From Parapristionchus giblindavisi (Eukaryota; Nematoda; Chromadorea; Rhabditida; Diplogasteridae), in assembly GCA_943737045.1 (NCBI GenBank), contig CALSFV010000059.1:186001-250000 (forward strand): 64,000 bases of DNA. The letters run 5' to 3'. Every line of letters begins with the position of its first letter. Position 1 is the first letter of the stretch. The translations under genes were made by a program, and so were the position numbers. This document shows positions 22,901-34,892 of this stretch, piece after piece. The notes beneath the pieces were generated by a model. The model had not been told where the DNA came from. It did no database searches and was given only the letters and a program-made list of their open reading frames with translations.

Positions 22901-25900
22901 TAACGGATCATAAATCTGTCGGGAGATGGTCAATGGCAACAAAAGTTGTATCATTGTTATCAGTAAGGGTGTACGGTATTGTACTACCGTAAACGTCAGG
23001 AATCGCGAACTGTTTTTTTCCAGTCGAACCATGACCGGGGTTCATGGTTCAAAATGGCCGAAGTCGAAAAATTCATGATGCTCCGAGACCAAATACTAGT
23101 TCCCATTATATCAATAGTGAGCCAGCTTTTATCTTTCTGGATACCGTAACGCGGACTATCGTACCCTACAATATTATAGCGAAATTCACAGCAAACCCCG
23201 GTTCGATTACGGTAGCTCGGGTTATGGTATCCAGAAAGATAAAAGTTGGCTCATTGTTGATATAATGGTAACTAGTATTTGATCTCCGTCCATCATGAAT
23301 TTTTCGACTTCGCCTATTCTCAACCATGAACCATCATGGGTCGACTGGAAAAAAATCAGTTAGCGATTCCTGACGGTTACGGTAGCACAATACCGTACAC
23401 TCCCACTGATAACAATGATACAACTTGTGTTGCCATTGGCCATCTCCCAACAAATTTATGATCCGTTACCGAAATGATCGTTGCCGAAATGATCAACCCC
23501 CGGAAAATTTCCTTCTACAGATTTTATGCCCCAAAATTTAAAACTCTTCTTCTCTATTCGCTAAAAAGCCATTCTAACAATAAGTGCCAAAATGATGCTG
23601 GAAGCGAGTGATCTTTATACAGATTATGGTAGTCATAGCTCTTTATTCGCCCTCAGGACATAAACGAACATTTTTGGAACGACGGATTTTGTGACCCTAT
23701 CGTTCAGAGGCAGGTATTCTTAAATCATAGTTCTTCCGCAGGCAACTTTGCAAATTATCAAATAATAATTTCGCTGAGTTCGCTTTGGTTATGATTCCTT
23801 TCAGACCCGCATCAAATGTTATCCTGAGGTCTACTCGATTTCAGCGCCTAGTCTTAGACTTAGGCTTTTTCTCTTGCAGTGCTCTCGTCCCTCCGCCTCT
23901 ACTGATGAAATCTCTTATTTTAAAGCTCCGGTATATGAGGAAATGTTCACAGAAGTTTTTACTCGATCGCTGAACTTTGATCTCTAATCTTTGAACTTTG
24001 ATCTTTGTCAAAAAATTTTCAAACAAGTTACGATTACCGAGATTTGAAGAGTTCAAGTGTAGATGTATTTTCTTCTTTTATCTTAAAATTAAAAATATTG
24101 CATTTTAAAGAAATGGCACTGTCGAAAAACCGTTATCTTCGCCCGTCCCATGACTATTTGCTGATACTATATCAGTTATACGATTTTTAAATTATTTCTG
24201 ATAATGTTGATGGTTATTTCGTACAATAAATTAATGAAAACAAGGCAAAACGCATGAAATTATAATTTAAAGTCTAATTTGAGTCGAAAAAAAATTTGCA
24301 AAAATTTCGGCCGGGACCCGGATTCGAACCTGCGTCGGCGTTTGGGCGTTAGAATTCACCACTAAGACTGGTGATATCACTATGCCTGGCATACAGCGGG
24401 TCCAAATAAGTGTGATATTCGGAGAGCCCATTGATTTTTACATAACATATCAAAAATCCATGCCCTGGAAATAATAGTAACATAGTATGCCATTAGATCA
24501 AAACAAAAAAAACCTGGTCAAAATTCGGAAAATCGGATATTTCTCGAACACGGAGTTATCAAAACTTATGAAAATTGGTATTCTTATATAACTTTGGATT
24601 CTCTATCAAATGGTATATAACATGCCATGGAAATCACACTTTGATTTTTCGACTTTTGGTAGATCAAAAATCGATAATTTGGTTCAATTTTTTGACTGAA
24701 GTGTACACGGCCCCTAGGGACTCCAACCATCAAATACGAGTCACCTAGGATGATTTTGAAACATTGTGCCATGCCCCCGCCTCCGCCCCTCCGCTGTAAG
24801 GGAGAATGCGTTTTAATTGTAAGTGATGTACGTCTAAATCAGTTGCCATATTTCGTTGCCCCAAATGTGACCAAACGATTTGCACATATGTACGTCACTT
24901 ATGGGCTAATCGCTTGCCCAAATATGAGCAAGCTTAATCTCTGTACAGATCATCGAAACATATAAATGCAAATCAATAATTGGTTATATTTAGCTCTTCG
25001 TGGCTAATATCATCAACGAGATCGTCTTCGGTTATCGATATTCATACGACGATTGTGAACAACTCATGAACGTTGTCAACAACATTAACGGTGTAATTGA
25101 CGTTGTGTCGAAGTGAGTTTTAAGATCTGTGAATGATCAAAGCACCCAAAATGCCAGCAAGTTTCGGAATCGATCGATAATTGCAGGTCCAAACTGTTCC
25201 TGCTGGTCGTTAATTTTCCATGGTTGAAGCATGTTCCCATTCTGAAGTATTACGGATACGAGAAAAATATGGCCATCATTGAAAAGGTTAGCTAAATGCT
25301 TTACTTATTTTATTATATTTTGCCCAAACTGACGTTCTGTACAGAAAAATATGTTGTGCGTCAGAGGTTCTAGGTCGGATGAGAACTACTTAGGAATAAA
25401 CTTCCGGTTATCGCCCGACCTAGCGCCGTGCCAGTGGATATTTCCACAATGAACACACAACGATAACAAGATATCACGGTAGCAAATCAATAAAATAAAA
25501 TAATTTTTTTTAGATAAATTTACTAACTTCCAATTGCTAATTTCCAGGTAAAAGATCTCGTTCGCAAGGAGGTAGCAAAGGCTGAAGCGACGTATAATGA
25601 AGATGATGAACCTTCTTGTTTCGTTCATGCTTATATGAAGAAAATGAAGAATAATGAATATCTTACGTGAGCTTCTGATCTTTTTTAGAATTTAAACATG
25701 TAAGAAATAAAAATGGAACCAAAATGAAGTTAAAGTACTCTGAAACTGATTTTTTCATTAGTTAGGCACTGTCAAGCTAAAATTAATATTAATGATGATT
25801 TATTTTCCATCAAATTTCGATCTGTGATTTATTATTAAAATATCTATATGGGTGATTTTTTAGTATGCTAAACCTCGCATCATGTTGTCAAGAACTCTTC

Positions 25901-27109
25901 TTGGCTGGACAAGAAACAACAGCGGCAACGCTGAGATGGACCATGCTGTTCATGGCTGCTCATCAAGATGTCCAGGTTTGATCTTTGATCTTTTCCCCTG
26001 ATCCTTGATCTTTAAGGACAGAGTTCGAGAGGAGATCTTCCGAGTGGTGGGCAAGGATCGCATACCTTCATTGACTGATAAAGTAAGTTCGACCTTATTT
26101 TATTCATCTCTGGAAATGTTCTTTGATCTGTCCGCTCTGGCTACACTCTCTCGCTTTCTTTGATGAAGACAGAGCGTTGCCAGAGCAGAGAGAAAATTAA
26201 CTTTGCCTCCGCTCTGGCAACGCTCTCTGTGTGCATAATTTCCCTGATTCAGGCTAAGATGCCTTACACTAGCGCGACACTCCACGAGATCCAACGGAGA
26301 GCCAACATAATCGCCACACACCCGGGAATATTTAGACGAACTACGACGGATACGCATATTGGGGTAGGCCGAATCGGTTATTAATAATATTTTTCGCCTT
26401 AAACTCACACCCCAAGCTAATTTTACACTCCGTATTGGCAATACTCTCTCGCAGAAAAAGAAAGTGAGAGAGTGTGGCCGGAACAGAGAGTCTCAAATTA
26501 GCTCGGGTGTCACTTTAAAATTGTTTTTCAGTGTGAATTGTTGTATTTTGAAGTGAATGTTCCGAAATCGTCTTTTTCAGGACTATAAAATTGCGAAAGA
26601 TACCATCGTTAGTATGGATCTGCATCAAATTCATTCGAGAGATCCACTATTTATCGATCCTGAAAGATTCAATCCCGATCGATATTTATGTGAGGATGGA
26701 GTTACGTTGAGAAAGGTCTCTTACACGTCATAATTGCATTGTACGACTACTAACTAAAGATGAATTACTTATTGGAAAAATCTGTTAAGAAAAAAATGCG
26801 AACACTGTACATGTATTGTAATTTATCAGAGCTAAATTTCAATAGTATTTACAGGATCTTATCGAAAGGACCATTCCCTTCGGTATTGGAAAGCGTCAAT
26901 GTGCAGGAGAGGGACTGGCCCGAGTTGAACTATTCATCGGTCTAACCGCGACTCTCCAGGTATACTGTAGTTACCCTGATATTGATTCATGGATAGCATT
27001 CCAGAACTACCGTGTTCTTCCGCCTATCGATGGTACTGTGGATCTGACACCAAACTGTCTCAATATGCATCTACCCAAACCCCATGAACTACAACTCATT
27101 CCTGCATGA
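19987..27109 (+). CDS. Cytochrome P450, CYP33-like, gene 1
   Basis: ER-anchored haem-thiolate mono-oxygenase, family known for xenobiotic or lipid oxidation; substrate unknown. Fourteen exons: 19987-20109, 20619-20748, 21110-21175, 21507-21607, 21724-21807, 24994-25112, 25187-25286, 25548-25666, 25864-25975, 26017-26082, 26253-26363, 26581-26715, 26855-26959, 27005-27109. They join in frame to 491 aa, a normal P450 length, without a stop. Visible features: N-terminal hydrophobic anchor (about residues 1-20), proline hinge [10 protein letters not shown]-helix WREQR (116-120), I-helix AGQETT (295-300), K-helix ExxR (Glu352, Arg355), PERF (404-407) and haem loop [10 protein letters not shown] with ligand Cys438. 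The ATG is the first after the acceptor. Intron 5 is swollen by a 2.9-kb foldback and intron 1 holds a TIR element with a tRNA-like core. The [12 protein letters not shown] loop supports CYP33-like, but exact subfamily is uncertain. Confidence 0.93.
20226..20573. mobile_element. TIR element with tRNA-like core, copy 1
   Basis: About 350 bp with tttaaaggtgg at one end and ccaccatctttaaa at the other. The minus strand of its centre (about 20405-20480) resembles a tRNA, with a TTCGAA-containing B-box-like motif and a weak A-box-like motif. It lies in intron 1 of P450 gene 1. Relatives are at 31542-31795, 33629-33945 and 40683-41032. Confidence 0.65.
21375..21450. repeat. Small foldback, GCAAATGTAACGGTGCATTA family (partial)
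   Basis: Contains acgccgtaaccccctc and ends aggcaaatgtaacggtgc. Fuller palindromic copies are at 46130-46230 and 49045-49167. It lies in intron 3 of P450 gene 1. Confidence 0.65.
21914..24815. mobile_element. 2.9-kb nested foldback in P450 gene 1 intron 5
   Basis: The outer arms (21914-22800 and 23940-24815) are long inverted repeats, marked by acattgtgccat and its complement. An inner palindrome (22868-23500, axis near 23185) contains cgatcatttcggtaacgg. A unique segment at 23520-23940 matches part of the element at 15128-15884. Each outer arm carries a tRNA-like block with B box ggttcgaatcc (about 22330-22415 and its mirror 24310-24395). The host exons on both sides stay in frame. Confidence 0.85.
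26108..26218. repeat. Hairpin MITE in P450 gene 1 intron 10
   Basis: The stem pairs ccgctctggc..cactctctcgc with gcgttgccagagcagagag. It fills most of the intron. Confidence 0.7.
26398..26517. repeat. Hairpin MITE in P450 gene 1 intron 11
   Basis: Complete-looking copy running from ttaaactcacaccccaagct to tagctcgggtgtcacttta, with a ctctctcgcag..gtgagagag stem. Confidence 0.8.
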
Positions 27110-27226
27110 AAATCTAGCATGATAACTTTAAAAAATCGTATTTGTTTGTATTTACGCTTCGGCTTCATGAAATGAAGAAATATTCTAAACTTGTTCTCAA
27201 AAACGTAAAACAAATGACAAAAGATT

Positions 27227-27298
27227 CTCTCTGGCCGGGAATTGAACCCGGGTCTCGCATGTGACAGACGCGGATACTAACCACTATACTACCAGAGA
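27227..27298 (-). tRNA. tRNA-Asp (GTC), copy 1
   Basis: The minus strand folds as a 72-nt tRNA. The acceptor stem TCTCTGG pairs with CCAGAGA and is followed by discriminator G. The anticodon stem CGCGT pairs with ATGCG around loop CTGTCAC, giving anticodon GTC. The T arm is CGGGTTCAATTCCCGG. It lies 118 bp after the stop of P450 gene 1 on the opposite strand. The second copy has the same body. Confidence 0.95.
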
Positions 27299-28145
27299 TG
27301 ATAGTGGTTCAAGCGACGAATGGCTAAAAATGCTCTCAGCGTTTATGATAAATGTTTGTTCCTACTCTTTACTCCAGTTATGAATTTTATGGTATGGTTT
27401 CTTGATAACAATCAATAAATGCCTGGGGTCATCCTGTATGCGGTTAGACTATCGATTATGTCGCAGAAACTAAGATGATTTATCTATAAAAAAAGCTTAC
27501 GGCCCTACCTTCGATTTCGGTTCTTATGTGATGTTCAAAAGCCGATCCTATACTCAAATTTTGGATGTATTTCTAAGGAATAAAATAGTCTTTAATGTTC
27601 TATTCAAGAGTCACAAAAAATTAAGCAGAGAAAACTCTACTCTTTTTGCACGCTCTCTCGCCTCTTTTTCTTTTCGAGATTTTTGATCTTTTGATAAAAT
27701 ACATTGATCATACGTCGAAGTAATGCGTGGAATATGGAATGATCAGTCAACACAAATTGGAGTGGCAATTGAGCGAATACACAATGTGCGCTATTGAAGA
27801 ACAAGAACATTTCGATGCTTCAGTATTTGATACAATGATCGTAATCAAGTAAAAACTACATATTCTGGAAGGAAATGGATTCAACTAAACGACAGAACAT
27901 TCAGAGCGTGCTGAGATCCCATACAAGGGAAACTTCGCTCTTGAATAATTCCCCGTTCATCTTCTTCTGATTAGCTATTGATGACATTCTACACAATCAA
28001 TGCCACTAGCCACTGATGAACTAGAGGTCTCTTGTATTTCAATAATGTGATGTATGTGATGTACTACATAACGGGGTGTTTATCGTTCGGTGCCGAAAAG
28101 TGTGCCTCACAAATCAGGCAAACAATGGTTTATTATCATTGCTCA

Positions 28146-28256
28146 CAAGAGCTAATTTTACGCTCCCCATTGACACTACTCTCGCGGACAAAGAAAGCGA
28201 GAGAGTGTGGTTAGAGCGGAGAAGTCCAAATTATAATAGCTCAGGGTGTCACTTTA
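28146..28256. repeat. Hairpin MITE upstream of P450 gene 2
   Basis: Carries gagctaattttacgctcccc and gctcagggtgtcacttta with a gcgagagagtgtgg stem. Confidence 0.75.
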
Positions 28257-28364
28257 GGAGGGGGGGGGGGTCATTTTTTTCGTGTCGATCGTACGATAGT
28301 TATCACACTCTCTTGCTGTACCGTTCACTCCAATCTAGTGTGCGCACCTTACAAAAAGTGATCA

Positions 28365-28455
28365 TCTTGTGTACCTTTATTTCTATATTTAATGAAAACT
28401 GTATCAGGTTTGTAGTCTCCGCCCCGTGTTCTACTACTACTAATAAGACAATAGG
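28365..28455 (+). promoter_or_regulatory. Conserved upstream block of P450 gene 2
   Basis: Matches the gene 1 and gene 3 blocks: gtacctttatttctatattt, aatgaaaactgtatc, ggtttgtagtctccgcccc. Confidence 0.4.
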
Positions 28456-28600
28456 AGTGATATAATGTCCTATAACGTCGTCACAATATCATTATTATTT
28501 TTAAAACTTAATCAACTATCGGATCTGTAGCGATATAAGATGGTTCAACTGATACTTATTTCTTGCAATGTTCATAAATCTTTTCTTTTTTTTTAAATAC

Positions 28601-28626
28601 CACATTTCAGGAATACAACGTGGGAC
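28601..28626 (+). promoter_or_regulatory. Candidate trans-splice acceptor, P450 gene 2
   Basis: The strong acceptor cacatttcag ends at 28610, followed by a 16-nt leader and the ATG at 28627. The position matches genes 1 and 3. Confidence 0.6.
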
Positions 28627-31600
28627 ATGCTGGGAATTCTTATCTTCACTGCGGTCATTGCAATCTACCTCATTCGATACTACTACAGTATCTCAAAACT
28701 CCCTCCAGGACCATGGCCTTTGCCTATCATTGGAAATCTTGGAACACAGGTGCATTGTCCCTTTTCAACAAAAAAATTATAGTCAACATTTTTCATATTT
28801 CACGAATATTCTAAATAAATTTGTAAAAAAATATTATACTGTTAATTTTAAAAAAATTGTGCTACAGCTTCTACCTCCATTCGTATTCCGTGACCTACGT
28901 CGGTTGACCGCAAAATATGGAGGAGTAATGACCATTCATATGCCCTTCCCCGTTGTCACCATCTCTGATTTCGACACTTTGAAACATGCTATGAAAGGTA
29001 CGCAGAGTTTGTGATCAAAAACTCAGGTTTAGCGAGTGGCCATCATTGATTGATTTTTATATGTGTATTCATTTTATCGCGAACGATAAACAAAACAATT
29101 GATAGGTGTGGAGGGACATTGTTATGCATTTGGGTCCACTTACTGGTACACCAATTTTACTCTCTACTCTGGTAATACTCTCTCCTAGACAGGGAAAGTG
29201 TGAGAGCGTTGTCAGAACGGAAAGTTTCAAATTACCTCGGGGTGTTCATTTAACAGTGCCCAAAACCCATACCACTCGCCATGATATCAACGAGCATCCA
29301 ACGATCACCTCGTGCCATCTCATTTCCTGTTATTCATACGGTGGAATAAAGAATAAGAATATGAATAAGAATACGATTACAGAACAAGGCGACGACTTCT
29401 CCGGTCGAATTCAGACACTCTTTCCTATCTCCCATACGCCGAATGGAGGTATGAGCTCTATAACATGTGTTGACAGGAAAACATTTATGATTTTATGTTT
29501 CCATTGGAGGGTTTAAAATATAAAGGCCTTTCTGCACACCGAGGAAAAATATAAAACGAAACTTCAGTAAAGTAGCACCTATAAAGTGTTAAATAATCTG
29601 CAAAAAGCGTTAAATACAATACACCTTGAGCACTTTGTAGTACAGCTGGATGGTGGTCTTAAAACTTTTCTCTGTGCGATTTTTTACATTTATTGAGATA
29701 TCTAACTTTCACTCTAAGTTCCCATATGTTGTAGCTAAAGTTATGCAACAAAAAACGCATTTTAGGTATCGTCACATCCAACGGAGATAATTGGAGGGAG
29801 CAAAGGAGAACTGCGATTAGTATTCTTCGTGATTTCGGAATGGGAAGAAATATTATGGAAGAAAAAGTAAGGCATTATAAAGTCAAATAAGTGTTGCTAA
29901 TAATCTAGTCAGCTCGAATTAGTTTGCTAGGTGTTAATCTTTAATCGTTGATCTTTGATCTTTGTAGGTCACAATGTCAGCAATGGAGTATCTGCGCTGT
30001 TTGAAGAACAAGAAGAATCTGAACAAAATTGATATGAGATGGACCATTCAGGTATTTTTCCTGTTACATCCACTTTACAGACACTCGCAATTTGTATTAT
30101 TTTCGAATGTAAATAGGATGCTCTTGCATTCTTGTACGAGTCACCGTTTTTTTTTCCAGAGCGCTGAATCCTAATTATAAAAGAAATGAGTGAGAGATTA
30201 GAGATAAACATTGTTTATAATACAATATTAAACTTATGCCATCTCTTCGCATGTACATTTAAATTAAATCTCCTGAAAGGGGTCTTTAATTATTCAATAA
30301 ATCAATATTCAGCTCTACGTCGCTAATATCATCAATGAGATCGTCTTCGGATATCGATATGCCTACGACGATTGCGAACCTCTCATCAACTTTGTGACGA
30401 ACTTCAATGACGTCATTGAAAATGTGTCCAAGTAGGTGGCATTGTTTAAAAATCAATTGATAATTCAAACAGATCAATAATCATAGGTCCAAACTATTTC
30501 TGCTGGTTGCTCGTTTTCCATGGATGAAAAGTGTACCAATTCTGAAATACTATGGATACGAGAAATATATTGCCCTCATTGAAAAGGTTTTTTTGTACTA
30601 CTATTATGAAAATATAATTAAACATAATTAAATATACGACATTTGATGAAATTTATCTTGATTCAATATACGAATGGTGTGTTTGTGTCCATGAACAGTG
30701 GCATCTTTCATTTTAAAATTTTTAAATGATTTCTAGTTGAAAGTGATGGTTCGGTTGGAAGTAGCCAAGGCTGAAGCTACGTATAATGAAGATGATGAAC
30801 CTGCTTGCTTCGTTCATGCTTATATGAAGAAAATGAAGGACAATGAATATCTTACGTTAGTATTTATTTTAGTCGGGGACTATAAGAAGGGTATATATAA
30901 AAATCAACACTTTTAACATCTTTACAGAATGGGTCCAAGCATAATTTATTGTTTGGAGTTGTTGCGCATCGTCTGCCCTCTGGTAACGCTCTCTCGTAGA
31001 CAAAAAGCGAGAAAGCATTGCCAGAGCGGAGTGTAAAATCAGCTTGAAATGTATCTTTAAACAAATAATAGAATTCCAATTTTCAGTCGTCTAAACCTAA
31101 CTTCTTGTTGTCAAGAACTCTTCTTGGCTGGTCAGGAAACAACAACCACAACACTGAGATGGGCAATGCTTTTCATGGCAGCCCATCAAGATGTTCAGGT
31201 ATGATCTTTGATCTTTTAATGTTTATCTTTGTTATCCGAGCTTTGATCTTTGATTTTTGATCTTTAAATAATGATCTTTGAATAATGATCTTTGATTTTT
31301 CAGGATAGAGTTCGCGAAGAAATCTTCCGAGTAGTGGGTAAGGATCGCCTTCCTTCACTGTCTGATAAGGTAAGCCTGAAGATTTGGTTTGTATATTTAA
31401 GTGATTTTGTTGTTTTATCTTCGACAACATTATTTCATTTTAAAAATTTTACAAACTTTAAAAAAATAAGAATAAGTAAGAAAATAATAAAATTGAAAAA
31501 AATATATATTCTGAAATTTGAGACTTACTGAGAATTTGAGATTAAAGGGAGAGTCCCTCGAATATTTTCGTGAACAAACTGAGAAGACAGAAAGATAGCA

Positions 31601-32677
31601 AAAGTTGTTCTACATACCCTACTTAAATTACTTTATGCTAATTCATGTTATTGATTGCTAGAATCAAGAATGAATCATGCTTGATGTACAGGCAAATGAT
31701 GAATGGTCGTGCTAATTTCTTGCATATCACTTGTCCCATGCATAATAGATATGTTATGCTTTTGCATAGACATTCTAGAGCCTCTATCTTTAACAATGAT
31801 ATAGAACAATAAGCACAAAAAAATGTTTACTCGTTTACTATTCCCTGATTCAGGCCCGGATGCCGTACACGAGTGCAACTCTTCACGAGATTCAACGTAG
31901 AGCGAACATTCTTCCGACCAATCCAATTCTTTTCAGAAAAACCACGACTGGCACACATATTGGGGTATGACATTTGACCTTGACATTTTTTTCCTTAGCT
32001 AATGGGTTTATCACATTTGGGTTGCCAAGAAATTTTTATATTCCGAACGATTGTGCCTCGCAATTTGCATGATAGCACAGCATGATAGCTTGGGTATTCT
32101 CACATACAACTACATTTTTGCTATTACATTCGATTTTTAGTAATTTTGATATAAGAAAGGAAAAACGGGCCACGCATTTTAGGATTACCAAATCCCAGAG
32201 GGAACCATAATCAATATGGATATACATCAAATTCATTCGAGAGATCCACTATTTATCGATCCTGAAAGATTCAATCCCGATCGATATTTATGTGAGGATG
32301 GATTTACATTGAGAAAGGTACGTTACATCATTTTCAGGAAGGGTTTTAGCTCACTCACACAGTTTTTAGCGTTTGTTTCCTCGTTTTTTTGTATATAAGA
32401 CATTGAAATTTGAAATACATAGGACCATATCGAAAGGACTATTCCCTTCGGTATTGGAAAGCGTCAATGTGCTGGAGAGGGACTGGCCCGAGTTGAATTA
32501 TTCATCGGTCTTACCGCGACTCTTCAGGTATACTGTAGTCGCACTGATATTGATTCATCGATATGATTACAGAACTACCGTGTTCTTCCGCCTATCGATG
32601 GTACGGTGGATCTGACACCAAACTGTCTCAATATTCATCTACCCAAACCCCATGAACTACAACTCATTCCTGTTTGA
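28627..32677 (+). CDS. Cytochrome P450, CYP33-like, gene 2
   Basis: Tandem paralog of gene 1 with identical exon number, phases and exon sizes. Exons: 28627-28749, 28868-28997, 29383-29448, 29766-29866, 29968-30051, 30313-30431, 30487-30586, 30737-30855, 31087-31198, 31304-31369, 31854-31964, 32183-32317, 32423-32527, 32573-32677. The protein is 491 aa with no disruption: membrane anchor, PPGPWPLP hinge, WREQR, AGQETT, K-helix ExxR in [16 protein letters not shown] and [12 protein letters not shown]. It differs from the other two at scattered sites, for example exon 8 begins [10 protein letters not shown] where they have [10 protein letters not shown]. Introns are much shorter than in gene 1. 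Its minus-strand tRNA-Asp lies 149 bp downstream. Confidence 0.93.
29158..29256. repeat. Hairpin MITE in P450 gene 2 intron 2
   Basis: Diverged copy with ctctggtaatactctctcc and gagcgttgtcagaacgg arms. Confidence 0.65.
30968..31068. repeat. Hairpin MITE in P450 gene 2 intron 8
   Basis: Stem ctctggtaacgctctctcg pairs with cgagaaagcattgccagag. Confidence 0.75.
31542..31795. mobile_element. TIR element related to 20226-20573, shortened
   Basis: Shares aatattttcgtgaacaaact, gacagaaagatagcaaaag and the trailing agacattc..ctatcttta end, but the tRNA-like centre is missing. It lies in intron 10 of P450 gene 2. Confidence 0.55.
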
Positions 32678-32825
32678 CATTATTGATTTATCTATATTTT
32701 GCGTTTGATCACTTTATTGTATATACCTGTACTGCTTTTGTGCCATAATATTCCGGGCCATAAAAATGAATCAATATGTATGTTGAAATTGTTTCTAAAA
32801 ACAGCAAAACAATTGGCAAAATTTT

Positions 32826-32897
32826 CTCTCTGGCCGGGAATTGAACCCGGGTCTCGCATGTGACAGACGCGGATACTAACCACTATACTACCAGAGA
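32826..32897 (-). tRNA. tRNA-Asp (GTC), copy 2
   Basis: Same 72-nt tRNA body as 27227-27298: anticodon loop CTGTCAC, T loop GTTCAAT, acceptor TCTCTGG/CCAGAGA. It lies downstream of P450 gene 2 on the opposite strand, at nearly the same distance as copy 1. No third copy follows P450 gene 3. Confidence 0.95.
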
Positions 32898-33628
32898 AGA
32901 TAATGTTCCAATCGACCAATGACTACAAATGCTCACTCCCTTTGTGATAAATGTATGATCGTACGCTTAACTCGAGCCCTGAATTTTATGGTTTCATGAA
33001 AATCAATAAATGCATCTGGTCATCGTCACTGAATGACGTTGGACTATCGATTCAGTTGTTGAAGATAGCTCACGATGTCAACCTTTAGGATGGTCAAATT
33101 CGGTCGCGGTGTGTCGTTTGCTGCAAACCTTAGAGCAATCACTTCTACATATGAGATTTTTTGAAACAGAGAAAACTCTCCTCTTCTTACACACTCTCGC
33201 CAATCTTTCTTTTCTTATCACGACTTTTGCATACCATCGAAGTCCAGCCTCTTTTGATACATATATTAATCGAAGTAATGCGTGGAATATGGACGTAATG
33301 AACAAACAATCAATTGACAAAAAGTGTATTGGCACAAGGTTAAGGTACAACCCGTTACTGAATGATGATTGAGCCAATGCACAATGTGCACTATTGAAGG
33401 TGCAGAAACATTTAAATGTTTTTTATTCGATACAATGACCTTTACCAAGCATAGAACTAATATATTTTGGAAGGAAATGGATCCCAAAAAACGACTGAAC
33501 ATTCAGGGTGTGATGAGATCCCATACAAAGGGTATGACTACCTACGATACAAGAGGATGCTTATGTATCGTTGTGCATCACGAATTTGGTAAACAATGGT
33601 TACCACTAATCATTATCATTAATTATTA

Positions 33629-33945
33629 AAGTGAACAAACTGTGAAGACAGAAAGATAGCAAAAGTTATTCTGCGTACCGTACATAAATTATTTTACGCT
33701 AATTCTTCTTCTTGATCGCTAGAATCATGAATGAATCAAGCTTGACTGTGCAGGCAAAAATTTTGAAAATAGGAAAGTTCGGCAATAAGTTTCGAACCCA
33801 CGACATTACGCTCACTAAATAGCGCTTTTACCACTACGTCAAGGGAAAGATGAATGGGCATGCTAATTTCTTGCATATCACTTATCCTTTGCATAGTCGA
33901 TATGTTACGCATTTGCATAGACATTCGAGGGTCTTTATCTTTTTC
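33629..33945. mobile_element. TIR element with tRNA-like core, copy 2
   Basis: Shares gacagaaagatagcaaaag and ends gacattcgag..tctttatcttt. The minus-strand centre around 33780-33850 has a B-box-like motif (complement of tttcgaaccc). Confidence 0.55.
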
Positions 33946-33956
33946 AAGAAAAAAAG

Positions 33957-34428
33957 GAACACACCGAGCTAATGTTACTCTCCGATCTGGCAACGCTCTC
34001 GCGGACTAATGGCTCGTTAAAAAATAGTGGAAAACCGAAATCGGCGACTTTCGACCCGTTAAAAAAGTACCCGGAAAGCCGAAAATGGAAACACGAAATT
34101 TGAATTCGCGCGCGCTCAAAGAGGTGCGGGAATTCAAATTCCGACTTTCCGTCACCGATTTTCAGCAGTAAAATGGAAATTCAACTTCCTTCTTGCTAAA
34201 AATGGAATCCGCGAAAATTCGCTGTCGGAATTTAAATTCCCGCACCTCTTTGCGCGCGCGCGAATTCAAATTTCGTGTTTCCATTTTCGACTTTCCGGGT
34301 ACTTTTTTAACTGGTGGAAAGTCACCAATTTCGGTTTTCCACTTTTTTTTAACGAGCCAATAGAAAGCGAGAGAGAATGTTGACAGAGCTGAGAGTTTCA
34401 AAGTATCTCGGATTGTCACTTTAAGTCG
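33957..34428. mobile_element. Hairpin MITE split by a foldback element
   Basis: The MITE halves are 33957-34011 (cacaccgagctaatgttact...aacgctctcgcggac) and 34365-34428 (agaaagcgagagagaatgtt...ctcggattgtcacttta). Between them, in the hairpin loop, sits GGCGCGTTAAA-family foldback copy 2 (34012-34364), bounded by tggctcgttaaaaaat and taacgagcca, with gaattcgcgcgcgc arms inside. Confidence 0.85.
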
Positions 34429-34509
34429 CATCGATTGAACGATAAGATATCACATTCTCTTGCTGTGCCCTCTGTCCACTCCGATCTATTGTGCACCCTT
34501 TACAAAGTG

Positions 34510-34610
34510 ATCGCCTTTTGTACCTATATTTCTATGTTTAATGAAAACTGTATCTGGTTTGTGGTCTCCGCCCCGTTTTCTACTACTACTTAGTAGACAA
34601 TACGAGTGAT
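34510..34610 (+). promoter_or_regulatory. Conserved upstream block of P450 gene 3
   Basis: gtacctatatttctatgttt, aatgaaaactgtatctggtt, tgtggtctccgccccgtttt. Same order as before genes 1 and 2. Confidence 0.4.
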
Positions 34611-34892
34611 GCGATGTGCTATATCATCGTCCAATATTTTCCTTTATCAATGTCAACTATCACCGGATCTGTAGCCATATGAGAAAGTTCCATTCACTGT
34701 CCTTTCTTGCAATGTTAATAAAGCCTTGTTCGAATTCCTTCGTAAATTCATTCTTTCATCTGAATTCGGGTCTTCCTCTAGATTATTATTATTTTATGAT
34801 TTACTCCGTCGTAAAAAAGGATATCCAACAGGATAACTGATCACTGATCCCCATTCATGTTCAGAAAAAGTGTCACTACACGGTAGAACATC

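Larger units (their letters stand above)
27299..28608. other. Spacer between P450 genes 1 and 2
   Basis: The first part (27330-27480) resembles 32930-33070 after gene 2, including tcaataaatgc, so it belongs to the duplicated unit. Also present are a hairpin MITE (28146-28256), a short G run near 28260 and the conserved upstream block near 28365. No gene is seen. Confidence 0.6.

Noticed and set aside
28568..29014. Single 148-codon gene upstream of P450 exon 2
   Set aside because: It is read-through of P450 gene 2 exons 1-2 and the intron between them in mixed frames.
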